NCBI RefSeq assembly: GCF_024198215.1
Contig: NZ_JAKCFA010000032.1
Coordinates: 1-64,000, forward strand
Direction: 5' to 3'
Source: Myxococcus qinghaiensis
GTDB taxonomy: Bacteria; Myxococcota; Myxococcia; Myxococcales; Myxococcaceae
DNA length: 64,000 bases
The notes below the pieces were generated by a model, which had not been told where the DNA came from, did no database searches, and worked only from the letters and a program-made list of their open reading frames with translations. Shown here one piece after another: positions 26,105 to 34,593 of the stretch; positions within the stretch are counted from its first letter, which is position 1, and every line of letters begins with the position of its first letter. The position numbers and the translations under genes are program-made.

Positions 26105-28651
26105 ATGGACACCCCTGAGTCCCAAGCGCCGCTCGCCGCCCTGCTTCCCAAGAAAGGGGAGCCCCCGCTCGACGCTGACAGCATCCTGGACCGCTTCGTC
26201 GGCTACGTCTCCACGAACGGTCTCAGCCTCTACCCGGCCCAGGAGGAAGCCATCCTGGAACTGCTGGCGGGCAAGCACCTGTTCCTCAAGACACCCACCG
26301 GCTCGGGCAAGTCCCTGGTGGCCACCGCCCTCCACTTCAAGGCCATGGCCGAGGGCAAGGTCTCCTTCTACACCTGCCCCATCAAGGCGCTGGTGAACGA
26401 GAAGTTCTTCGCGCTCTGTGATGCCTTCGGCGCGGAGAACGTGGGCATGCTCACCGGCGACGCGAGCATCAACCGCGACGCGCCCATCATCTGCTGCACC
26501 GCCGAAATCCTCGCCAACCTGGCGCTGCGCGACGCGGGCGCCCGGGTCGACTACGTGGTGATGGACGAGTTCCATTACTACTCGGACAAGGAGCGTGGCG
26601 TGGCGTGGCAGATTCCGCTCATCGCCCTGCCCAAGGCGACGTTCCTCCTGATGTCGGCCACGCTGGGGCCCACTCACATCATTGAAGAGAGCCTCCAGAA
26701 GCTCACCGGCCGCGAAGTGGCGACGGTGCGCAGCACCCAGCGCCCGGTGCCGCTGGACTTCGACTACCGCGAGTCCGCGCTGCACGAGACGATTGAGGAC
26801 CTCATCGCGCGCAAGAAGTACCCCATCTACCTGGTGAACTTCACCCAGCGCGCCGCCGCCGAGCAGGCGCAGAACCTCATGAGCGTGGACTTCTCCACCA
26901 AGGAGGAGAAGGAGGCCATCCGCCTGGCGCTGATGGACGCGCCCTTCGACACGCCCTACGGCAAGGACTTCCAGCGCTACCTGCGCCACGGCATCGGCAT
27001 GCACCACGCGGGCTTGTTGCCCAAGTACCGCCTGCTGGTGGAGAAGCTGGCCCAGGGCGGCCACCTCAAGGTCATCAGCGGCACGGACACCCTGGGCGTG
27101 GGCGTCAACATCCCCATCCGCACGGTGCTCTTCACGCAGCTCTTCAAGTTCAACGGCGAGAAGCTCACCACGCTGAGCGTGCGCGACTTCCTGCAGATTT
27201 CAGGTCGCGCGGGCCGCAAGGGGTTCGACAACGAGGGCAGCGTCGTCGCCCAGGCGCCCGAGTACGTCGTCGAGAACGTCAAGCAGGCCGCCAAGGAAGC
27301 CGCGGGCAAGAAGAAGACGCCCAAGGCGAAGCCGCCGCAGAAGAACTTCGTCCAGTACGACAAGAGCACCTTCGAGCGGCTGCAGACGGGCATGCCCGAG
27401 CCGCTGGAGTCACGCTTCGCCGTGTCCCACGGCATGATTCTCAACCTGCTCCAGAGCGACCACGTCCGGGGCACCGGGGGCTACCACCGGCTGGTGGAGC
27501 TCATCCAGCGCTGCCATGACTCGGACTTCCTGAAGCGGAGGCACTTGAGGGAGGCGGCGCGGGACTTCCGCACGCTGCGCGGCGCGGGAATCGTGGAGGT
27601 GACGCGCGGCGAGGGTGGCTCGGGGGCCGCGGTGAAGGTGGCGCAGGAGCTCCAGTACGACTTCAGCCTCAACCACACGCTGTCGCTGTACCTGCTGGAG
27701 ACGCTGGAGCTGTTGGACCCCACCACGGAGACGTACGCGCTGGACGTGGTGACGCTGGTGGAGTCCATCCTGGAGAACCCGGAGGTGGTGCTCTACGCGC
27801 AGTTGCACCAGCTCAAGGGCGAGAAGATCCAAGAGATGAAGGCGCGCGGCGTCGAATACGACGACCGGATGGAGGAGCTGGAGAAGCTGGAGTGGCCGAA
27901 GCCGAACCGCGAGTTCATCTACGGCACCTTCAACGCCTTCGCGCGCAAGCACCCGTGGGTGGGCGAGGAGAACATCCGTCCCAAGGCCGTGGTGCGCGAC
28001 ATGTTCGAGCGCTTCATGTCCTTCCACGACTACGTGCGCGAGTACGGGCTGCAGCGCAGCGAGGGCGTGCTGCTGCGCTACGTCAGCGACGTGTACAAGA
28101 CGCTGTCGCAGACGGTGCCGGAGCGCTTCCGCACGGAGGAGGTGGAGGACATCATCGACCACCTGCGGGCCACGATTCGTCAGGTGGACTCCAGCCTGGT
28201 GGACGAGTGGGAGCGGATGAAGAACCCGGGCGCCGTCGTCGAGGCGAAGCCGGCCGTGGAGCTCAAGCCGAAGGAGCTCACCGAGGACCCTCGCGCCTTC
28301 GCGGCCCGCGTGCGCGAGGAGCTGCACCGGCTGCTGCGCGCGCTGGGGCAGAAGCGCTACGCGGATGCGCTGTCGCTCCTGGACAACGCGCTGGGAGAGT
28401 GGACCGCGCCGAAGCTGGAGCAGGCCATGGTGCCGTACCACGAGGAGCACAAAATCGTGGTGCTCACGCCCCAGGCTCGCAAGCCGGCCAACACGTTCCT
28501 CAAGGAGTCGGGGAAGCGGCTCTGGGAGGTCCAACAGCGCATCATGGACCCCGAGGGCCATGGCGACTGGATGATCGACTGCGAGATTGATTTGAGGGAC
28601 AGGCGGCTGGACGAGGGCCCCATCCTCATCCTGCGCCGCATCGGCCCGTGA
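26105..28651 (+). CDS. DEAD/DEAH-box RNA helicase, DUF3516 (Ski2-like) type
   Basis: An 848-residue superfamily 2 helicase. Motif I is TPTGSGKS (about residue 66), motif II is DEFH (VVMDEFHYYSD), motif III is SAT (LLMSATLGP), and motif VI is Q-I-S-G-R-A-G-R-K-G. A conserved H-x-G-L-L-P-K-Y (HHAGLLPKYR) resembles Ski2/Mtr4-like helicases. A Lys-rich linker (AAGKKKTPKAKPPQK) precedes a long helical C-terminal DUF3516 region ending in a small beta domain. It probably unwinds structured RNA in turnover or ribosome assembly. ATG 26105 is used because the earlier frame is not conserved in composition; the ribosome site GCCGGGTG is weak. It is divergent from the oxidase gene. Confidence 0.9.
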   Translation: MDTPESQAPLAALLPKKGEPPLDADSILDRFVGYVSTNGLSLYPAQEEAILELLAGKHLFLKTPTGSGKSLVATALHFKAMAEGKVSFYTCPIKALVNEKFFALCDAFGAENVGMLTGDASINRDAPIICCTAEILANLALRDAGARVDYVVMDEFHYYSDKERGVAWQIPLIALPKATFLLMSATLGPTHIIEESLQKLTGREVATVRSTQRPVPLDFDYRESALHETIEDLIARKKYPIYLVNFTQRAAAEQAQNLMSVDFSTKEEKEAIRLALMDAPFDTPYGKDFQRYLRHGIGMHHAGLLPKYRLLVEKLAQGGHLKVISGTDTLGVGVNIPIRTVLFTQLFKFNGEKLTTLSVRDFLQISGRAGRKGFDNEGSVVAQAPEYVVENVKQAAKEAAGKKKTPKAKPPQKNFVQYDKSTFERLQTGMPEPLESRFAVSHGMILNLLQSDHVRGTGGYHRLVELIQRCHDSDFLKRRHLREAARDFRTLRGAGIVEVTRGEGGSGAAVKVAQELQYDFSLNHTLSLYLLETLELLDPTTETYALDVVTLVESILENPEVVLYAQLHQLKGEKIQEMKARGVEYDDRMEELEKLEWPKPNREFIYGTFNAFARKHPWVGEENIRPKAVVRDMFERFMSFHDYVREYGLQRSEGVLLRYVSDVYKTLSQTVPERFRTEEVEDIIDHLRATIRQVDSSLVDEWERMKNPGAVVEAKPAVELKPKELTEDPRAFAARVREELHRLLRALGQKRYADALSLLDNALGEWTAPKLEQAMVPYHEEHKIVVLTPQARKPANTFLKESGKRLWEVQQRIMDPEGHGDWMIDCEIDLRDRRLDEGPILILRRIGP

Positions 28652-28654
28652 GGT

Positions 28655-29155
28655 TCAGCTCTCGGAGGCGGGCTTGGACAGCTCGCCTCCGGCCAGGGGG
28701 GCTTCTTCTTCGCCCAGGGTGGACTCCTCGACGTCGAAGTCGCCCTTGCCGTCGGGGATGAGGACCATCCTCCAGTCGTGGGTGGAGAGGATGACGTGCT
28801 CGGCGTCGCACTGGACGTTGACCTCCACGTCCTCGACGGTCCACGAGCCGACAAAGACGGTCATCTTGTCGATGCACTCGTTGTCGCCGCACTCCTCGGT
28901 GGAGGCGACCCACAGGCGGCCCTCCGGCGCGGCGATGCAGGACACGGGCTCGGCGTGGCGGAGGCGGGGCGGGGCCATCTCGTCGGGTGCGCCGGCGAAG
29001 TGGTCATCGAGTTCCGGCGTCCCCGCGTCGAAGAGGGACGGAGTCGTGTCTGCCTGCTCGGAGGGCTGAGCGAGCGTCGTCGGCTTCGCCAGGGCCCCGG
29101 GCGCGGCCAGAAAACCGCACATCGCCGCCACCTTCCAACACCGTGTCATCCACAT
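28655..29155 (-). CDS. Exported hypothetical protein with a Cys-containing domain
   Basis: A 166-residue protein with a signal peptide (MWMTRCWKVAAMCGFLAAPG, cleavage near ALAKP), an acidic low-complexity linker (about 24-60) and a small domain with four cysteines (VSCIAAPEGRLWVASTEEC, GDNECIDK, VNVQCDAEH). The strands VFVGSWTVEDVEVNVQC and RMVLIPDGKGDFDVEES suggest a disulfide-bonded beta-sandwich. AGGAG lies upstream of ATG 29155. It ends 4 bases from the convergent helicase stop. The family is unrecognised. Confidence 0.65.
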   Translation of the reverse strand: MWMTRCWKVAAMCGFLAAPGALAKPTTLAQPSEQADTTPSLFDAGTPELDDHFAGAPDEMAPPRLRHAEPVSCIAAPEGRLWVASTEECGDNECIDKMTVFVGSWTVEDVEVNVQCDAEHVILSTHDWRMVLIPDGKGDFDVEESTLGEEEAPLAGGELSKPASES

Positions 29156-29394
29156 GACCTTGTGCTCCTGAGCGGCACTGTCGGCCGCGTCTCGTGCACA
29201 GGGGTTTTGCAAGGCGCGGACCGAGGCTGGGTGCGGGCGCGGAGACACACCGTGGGCCTGTGTCTGGGGGGCGTTCAAGCCGCCAATCCGCTCCCGTGGT
29301 TCCGCTCGAGGCGACTGTCGCAGGCGAGGACTTCTCTCCGCCGACCGTGCTCCGTGGTTCCTCACGCGGCGGCCTTCGGGCCCTTCGCTCCGAT

Positions 29395-31740
29395 TCAGGG
29401 GCTCGTTGAGGAGCGGGACTGCGGCGGGGCGGGTGGGGGCGGAATGGGGACTCCGGCGGGGCGCGCCTCGGCCAGCTCCTTGGCGAGCCTCGCGAGGGCC
29501 TCGTCATTCGGGGCGAGGGTGCTCGCGCGCGTCGCCAGCTCGCGTGCGAGTTCCAGGCGCCCCGCGCGGAGGTGATGCTCGGTGGCCACATTCAGCATGG
29601 CTTGAGCGTTGGGAGTCGCCGCGAGTCCCGCCGCCACCGCTTTCTCCAGGGGTGCGGTCTCGAAGTTGAATCCCGGAAGGGTCTGAAGCGCCCGTGCGTA
29701 GGCTCGAAGCGCATCGGGATATCGGCCAATGCCCGCGAGTGCGACGGCTCGCAGATGGTGGGTGACGGCGAGGTCGGGAACGGCGGCGAGCACCGCGTCC
29801 GCATCCTCCAGCGCGCCCGCGTACAGGCCCCAGCGCACGCGCGCCAGTCCTCGCGCATGTCGTGCGCTCAACAGGTCGTGCATCGCGAAGAGCTTCGACT
29901 CCCAGCGCACGCGTTGCTCGCCCGCTGCCTCGGGCAGCACCTCGGCTCCGACTACCGCGAAGGCCAGCGCATCCAGCGTTCCGCCTCGTTGCTCCAGGGA
30001 CTCCTTCGCTGCCCTGAGTGCCCCCGCGCCGTCGCCCCGTGCGAGCAGGCAGTCCGCTATCACCAGGGCCGGGTCCAGGGAGGTGTCATAGAGCGCGCCC
30101 CGGTAGCCTGCGGCCTGGGCCGCCCTCGCCGCTTCTAGCGCCTGCTCACAGTGGCCCGCGCGCCGCGCCAGCTCCGAGGCGAAGTAGAGGTCCATGGGGG
30201 TGTCTACTCCGAGCTTCTCCACGGACAGCGCCCCGGAATGTTCGGCGACGGCAGGTGACTCGAAGGGGACGCCGCGCAAGGGACGGCCGAGCGCGGTGAA
30301 TGGATGCGCCGCCTGGAGCTGCTCGAAGGCTCGGGTTGCCTCGTCATAGTGGCCCGCGCGCAGGGCCTCGCTCATCGCGGCGCCCGGGCTGCCGACGGCC
30401 TCAGTGCGCTCCAGCATCCGGTCCACGTCACGGACGAAGGGGAAGAACGACGGAAGCGCGAGGCACAGCACCACGGCCATCGCGATGGCGCCCAGCACTC
30501 GAGGCTGGCGCCGCGACTCGAACATCGTGACGGCGAGCGCGCTCGCGAGCAGGGCCCACGCGGGCAGGGCGGCCAGCCGGTAACGACTCACCACGTAGAA
30601 GCCCACGGCCAGCGCGGTGCTCGCCGCGAGGTACAGCACGATGAGCCCGATGGGACGTCGCCGCGCGAACAACACACCGAGCCCCGCCAGTCCCAGCAGC
30701 CCGAGGGCCTGGGCATTCAGGAGCGGCAGGCCCGCGAGTCCCGCCTCGGCCCGGCGCACTTCGACCAGGTCATGTCCCTCTGGGCCAAAGAGGAAGAACG
30801 CCAGCTTGCGGCCGACGAGACCCAGGAAGGTTCCCGGCTCCTCCAACGCGAAGTTCAGCGTCTTGCGCATCCAGTACAGCTCGGTGCGCGTGGGGGAGAG
30901 CTCCTCACCGGCCTCCGCGCGCGCGAACTGGCGGTAGAGGCTGTGGGCATGGTCGGGTCGCTCCGGAGAGCGGAGCTGGGCCTCGTATTGCTTGATGAGC
31001 GTGGGGGGCTGGGCGCCCAGGCCGGTGCCCTCGGGGCGGTTGCCCATGTGCAGCACCGCCCCCGCGCTCATGGTCGCGCCGAGATGCGAGCCGACTGTCG
31101 CGCGGATGACCTGCGCGGGCAGCCAGGAGGAGAAGAGCCCCGTGAGGAGCAACACCCCGGCCACCTTGAGGCCCGTGCGCCGCGCCGTGTGCCGGGTCTC
31201 CCAGAGCACCCAGCCCGAGGCGAGGACGAGGATGGCGAGCCCCGTGGGGCGTGTGGCCGCGGAGAGGCCGAGCAGCGCGCCCGCGCCCACCAGCCAGCGC
31301 GTCCGGAAACCGGGCCTCGCATGGGCGAGCAGCGCGAGAGCGCCCAGGTTGAGCACCATCACCAGGAGGTCCGGCTCCAGGGTGGCCTCATAGAGCAGCA
31401 CCGGCGTCGTCACCGCGACGAGCGCGGCGGCGAGCAAGCCCACCGCTCGCGACAGCAGTCGGGCGCCGAGTACGTAGACAGCGAGGAGCCCGAAGGCGCC
31501 CGCGAGGCTCTGGACCCACCGCAGCGCAGTGGGGGACAGCGCGACGTTGAGGAGCAGGTACAGCGGACTGAAGTCCGCGCCCTGTTCGGGGAGCATCCGG
31601 TCCGTCATCAGCAGGCGGGCGCTGTCGGGATACTTGGCGAACATGCTCCCGGGGAGCAGCACCAGCCCCAGTGCGACGTGCGCGACGCACAGCACCAGCA
31701 GGACGAGGGGGACGAGCCCACGGGGGAGGGGGCGGCTCAT
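29395..31740 (-). CDS. GT39-like membrane glycosyltransferase with C-terminal TPR region
   Basis: A 781-residue protein. About ten membrane helices (residues 8-430) show the layout of dolichyl-phosphate-mannose/ArnT-type GT-C glycosyltransferases. The first long loop holds the acidic/proline segment MLPEQGADFSPLYLLLNV, and the arginine-rich RPTGLAI follows later. The C-terminal ~340 residues are TPR-like helices, ending in a Pro-rich tail. The likely role is transfer of sugars from a polyprenyl carrier to a surface polymer or protein, with the TPR part outside for partner binding. ATG 31740 is chosen near TM1; ATG 31758 is equally possible, and neither has a strong ribosome site. A fragment of a paralog lies at 32524-32580. 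Confidence 0.75.
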   Translation of the reverse strand: MSRPLPRGLVPLVLLVLCVAHVALGLVLLPGSMFAKYPDSARLLMTDRMLPEQGADFSPLYLLLNVALSPTALRWVQSLAGAFGLLAVYVLGARLLSRAVGLLAAALVAVTTPVLLYEATLEPDLLVMVLNLGALALLAHARPGFRTRWLVGAGALLGLSAATRPTGLAILVLASGWVLWETRHTARRTGLKVAGVLLLTGLFSSWLPAQVIRATVGSHLGATMSAGAVLHMGNRPEGTGLGAQPPTLIKQYEAQLRSPERPDHAHSLYRQFARAEAGEELSPTRTELYWMRKTLNFALEEPGTFLGLVGRKLAFFLFGPEGHDLVEVRRAEAGLAGLPLLNAQALGLLGLAGLGVLFARRRPIGLIVLYLAASTALAVGFYVVSRYRLAALPAWALLASALAVTMFESRRQPRVLGAIAMAVVLCLALPSFFPFVRDVDRMLERTEAVGSPGAAMSEALRAGHYDEATRAFEQLQAAHPFTALGRPLRGVPFESPAVAEHSGALSVEKLGVDTPMDLYFASELARRAGHCEQALEAARAAQAAGYRGALYDTSLDPALVIADCLLARGDGAGALRAAKESLEQRGGTLDALAFAVVGAEVLPEAAGEQRVRWESKLFAMHDLLSARHARGLARVRWGLYAGALEDADAVLAAVPDLAVTHHLRAVALAGIGRYPDALRAYARALQTLPGFNFETAPLEKAVAAGLAATPNAQAMLNVATEHHLRAGRLELARELATRASTLAPNDEALARLAKELAEARPAGVPIPPPPAPPQSRSSTSP

Positions 31741-32008
31741 TCTCACGAGGGGAACCATAGCGGATGTTTCCGCCCGAATCGTCGGTGCTCGCCTGGCCGG
31801 GTGGAGGGTAATAGGTGGTGTGAAGGCGCGCCGCTCCTGCTTATGGCCGGACCGCATCAGAGCCCCCCCCTTTGGCACGGAGCCTGGTCAGCTCGTTGCT
31901 GGCCGAGCCGTCGGCGCGGTGGCTCGCTGGCCGCCCCCCCACCAAGTCGGTTCATGTTGCCTTCAGCGCGGCCATCCCAATACGACGAATCGAACGAGGA
32001 GCTGGACC

Positions 32009-32476
32009 ATGGGCTATCGCATCGAGCGACCTGCAGAGCTGTTCGAGTCCGTTCGCTACAACACCAAGACGACCCCGGACCTTCGCGGGGCAATGGGGAA
32101 GAAGGTCGAGGAACTTGAGAAGCGCATCGCAGAGCGCGAAGGCCGGCTGCAGCGAATTCGCGACGAGTACCAAATCGACCCCGAGCGTCTGGCCACCCTG
32201 GTCATCCAGTACCAGAACAAAGAGTCTGATTTCGTCTCCTACCAGGCGCAAGGCGGCTCTCCCCGTGACACCGTCGTGCCCGCTGGGGTCATCGCCAACA
32301 TCATCCGTGAGCGGGAGATGATCGACTCGGAGCGAAGTCAAATCCGCAAGCTGGAGTTGGTCCTGCGCAACCTCCCCGAGTCGGAGCTGTACAACGACCC
32401 CAGGACGGGAGAGGTCAAGAGCCGGCAGCCGTTGCATCAGCTGACGGATGACGAGCTCGAGTACCTTGGGTTCTGA
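32009..32476 (+). CDS. Coiled-coil hypothetical protein
   Basis: A 155-residue soluble protein. GAGGAGCTGG precedes ATG 32009. Residues about 28-55 (MGKKVEELEKRIAEREGRLQ) form a heptad coiled coil, and a second helix runs through IIREREMIDSERSQIRKLEL. It ends with an acidic ELEYLGF motif. Third-position GC (about 75%) is lower than in neighbours, which suggests recent arrival. It stands alone between the GT39 gene and a scar region. No known family or partner. Confidence 0.65.
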   Translation: MGYRIERPAELFESVRYNTKTTPDLRGAMGKKVEELEKRIAEREGRLQRIRDEYQIDPERLATLVIQYQNKESDFVSYQAQGGSPRDTVVPAGVIANIIREREMIDSERSQIRKLELVLRNLPESELYNDPRTGEVKSRQPLHQLTDDELEYLGF

Positions 32477-32500
32477 GCTGGACGAGAAGTTGCGAGCCCG

Positions 32501-32580
32501 GAGGTGCGCCGGCTGGCCATCCCGCGACGTTGAGGATCAGGTAGAGCGGGCTGAAGTCCGCGCCCTGCTCGGGGAGCATC
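32501..32580. repeat. Scar region: fragment of the GT39 gene joined to a 20-bp match to the PEPC gene
   Basis: Bases 32524-32580 match 31541-31597 (inside the GT39-like gene) at 53 of 57 positions, on the same strand, and would encode MLPEQGADFSPLYLILNV on the minus strand. Directly before it, 32501-32520 is identical to 34711-34730 in the PEP carboxylase gene. Neither piece forms part of an intact gene here. The first is probably a remnant of a paralogous glycosyltransferase gene; the second may be chance or a recombination trace. Confidence 0.6.
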
Positions 32581-32624
32581 GGCGTGGGGCAGGGCGCGCG
32601 GCACCCAGGCCTCCCTGACAAGAA

Positions 32625-33533
32625 TCAGGGCCGCATGGCCTCCGGGGGCCGAGCACGCAGGAAGTCGACCAGCGCGCGCAGCTTGGGTGGCAGTTGGGTC
32701 CGGCTCGGGTAGTAGAGGAACAGTCCGGGGAAGGGAGCGCAGAAGCGGGAGAGGACTCGGATGAGGCGACCGTCGGCCAGCTCCTGCGCCACCGTGTGCT
32801 CCATGACGTTGGCGAGGCCGACCCCATCGAGCGCCGCGCGAACCTGCAGCGCGTTGTCGTTGGTGACCAGCCGCCCCTCCACGGCGACGGTGATGTCGCG
32901 GCCCTTGTCGGTGAACTCCCAGCGGTACACCGTGCCGCTCCGGAGATAGCGGAAGTTGATGCAGTCGTGCGCGTGCAGGTCTCTCGGGTGCTTCGGCCGC
33001 CCGCGCGCCGCGAGATACGCGGGCGAGCCGACCACCGCCATCCGCAGGTCACTCGTGAGTCGCAACGCCACGACGTCCTTGTCGAGCGTCTCGCCCAGGC
33101 GGATGCCCGCATCGAAATCCTGCTCGACGATGTTGGTGAGGCCGTCATCCACGACGATGTCGAGCCGGAGCTCCGGGTAGGTGGCGAGGAACGCCGCCAG
33201 GAGGGGTTCGAGCACGGGGGTGATGGCCAGGCGTGGCACGTTGATTCGCAACGTCCCCGACGGACGACCCCGGACCGCGTCGAGCGACTCGAACGCGGCA
33301 TGGATGCTGGCCATCGCGGGCCTGAGCTGCGCGAGGAACCGCGCGCCCGCCTCTGTCAGTCCCACGCTCCGTGTCGTGCGCTGGAGCAGCCGCACGCCGA
33401 CCCGCTCCTCAAGCGCGCGGATGCTCTGGCTGAGTGCCGACGGCGTCACGCGCAACATCGTCGCGGCGGCCGTGAAGCTGCGCTTGTCCGCCACCGCCGC
33501 CAGCGCGGTCAGCCCCGAGTAGTCGTCCCTCAT
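32625..33533 (-). CDS. LysR-family transcriptional regulator
   Basis: A 302-residue regulator of usual family length. The N-terminal winged helix is MRDDYSGLTALAAVADKRSF, then TAAATMLRVTPSALSQSIRA and LEERVGVRLLQRTTRSVGLT. The effector domain (about 90-295) has the LRINVPRLAI and FDAGIRLGE blocks seen in the AaeR/DmlR-like group that controls adjacent oxidoreductases. It is divergent from the SDR gene at 33643 across an AT-rich gap, so it probably regulates that gene and itself. The start is ATG 33533. Confidence 0.92.
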   Translation of the reverse strand: MRDDYSGLTALAAVADKRSFTAAATMLRVTPSALSQSIRALEERVGVRLLQRTTRSVGLTEAGARFLAQLRPAMASIHAAFESLDAVRGRPSGTLRINVPRLAITPVLEPLLAAFLATYPELRLDIVVDDGLTNIVEQDFDAGIRLGETLDKDVVALRLTSDLRMAVVGSPAYLAARGRPKHPRDLHAHDCINFRYLRSGTVYRWEFTDKGRDITVAVEGRLVTNDNALQVRAALDGVGLANVMEHTVAQELADGRLIRVLSRFCAPFPGLFLYYPSRTQLPPKLRALVDFLRARPPEAMRP

Positions 33534-33542
33534 GTCTCCATC

Positions 33543-33553
33543 TTTTAGTAAAA
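33543..33553. promoter_or_regulatory. AT-rich palindrome in LysR/SDR divergent promoter
   Basis: TTTTA-G-TAAAA is a perfect 5-bp inverted repeat inside an unusually AT-rich stretch (33541-33585) of the 109-base divergent gap. It is a likely LysR site (T-N11-A class) and overlaps the probable promoter of the regulator gene. Confidence 0.45.
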
Positions 33554-33642
33554 CTTAAAAACCCATCGCGATTTCAACGATAACCGGACAGGTACGAGGC
33601 CCCTACCTTGTGTCGCGAACTCGAAGTCGAGGGAGTCCGCCC

Positions 33643-34509
33643 ATGAGCAGCCAAGCTTCATCCCAGTTGTCCAAGGTCTGGTTCGTCACGGGAGCGTCGT
33701 CGGGGTTGGGGCGCGCGCTCGTAGAGGAGGTGCTGCGTCGCGGAGACCGTGTGGTCGCCACCGCGCGACGGCCCCAGGTCCTCGCGGAGCTCGCGGAGCG
33801 TGCCGATGGGCGTCTACGACTCATCGAACTGGACGTGACGCGTCCCGAGCAGGTGCGTGAGGCTGTCGCGGCGGCCCTCTCGCACTTCGGGCAGCTCGAC
33901 GTCCTGGTCAACAACGCCGGCTTCAGCATCCTGGGCGCGGTCGAGGAGACGGACGAGGAGGCCCTGCGCGCGACGATGGAGTTGATGTTCTTCGCCACCA
34001 TCACGACCACGCGCGAGGTCCTGCCCCACATGCGGGCGCGCGGGAGCGGCACCATCGTCCAGATCTCCAGCGTCGCGGGGCTCTCCACCGCGCCGGGCTT
34101 CGGTGCCTACTGCGCGGCGAAGCATGCGCTGGAGGGCGTGTCCGAGAGCCTCGCGCAGGAGGTGAAGCCGCTGGGCATCCGCGTGCTGGTGGTGGAGCCG
34201 GGGAGCTTCCGGACCTCGCTGTTCGGCTCGGCGTTCCGACACGTGCCCGCCATGGAGGCGTATGGCGCGACGGTGGGGCAGATGCGCGACTGGGTGAAGC
34301 AGATGGACGGCAAGCAGGCCGGGGACCCCGCGAAGGCCGCTCGCGCCATCGCCGACGTCGTCGCGCGGCCGAGCGAAGCGCTGCCGTTCCGGCTGCCTCT
34401 GGGGGGCGACGCGGTCGAACAGCTTCGCGCCAAGCTCGCGTTCATCGCGGCCGACGTCGACCGGATGGAGGCCATCGCCCGAGCGACAGCGTTCGACGCG
34501 AAGCCCTGA
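33643..34509 (+). CDS. Short-chain dehydrogenase/reductase
   Basis: A 288-residue classical SDR. The cofactor motif is TGASSGLG (about residues 16-23), followed by VVATARRPQVLAEL, the N-N-A-G motif (VNNAGFSILG), catalytic Ser in QISSVAGLS, and Y-x-x-x-K in YCAAKHALEGVSESLAQE. The R-rich strand after beta-2 (ATARRP) suggests NADP preference. This group often reduces carbonyl compounds. The start ATG 33643 follows GAGGGAG. Its substrate is unknown. It is divergent from the LysR gene and probably under its control. Confidence 0.92.
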   Translation: MSSQASSQLSKVWFVTGASSGLGRALVEEVLRRGDRVVATARRPQVLAELAERADGRLRLIELDVTRPEQVREAVAAALSHFGQLDVLVNNAGFSILGAVEETDEEALRATMELMFFATITTTREVLPHMRARGSGTIVQISSVAGLSTAPGFGAYCAAKHALEGVSESLAQEVKPLGIRVLVVEPGSFRTSLFGSAFRHVPAMEAYGATVGQMRDWVKQMDGKQAGDPAKAARAIADVVARPSEALPFRLPLGGDAVEQLRAKLAFIAADVDRMEAIARATAFDAKP

Positions 34510-34593
34510 CTGTCAGGTCCTCTGCGGAGAAGTGGAGGGTGCCCGGACATTGCCCGCGCGAACCTTGGCGGAAGCGGTTACGGTCCACGTCAT

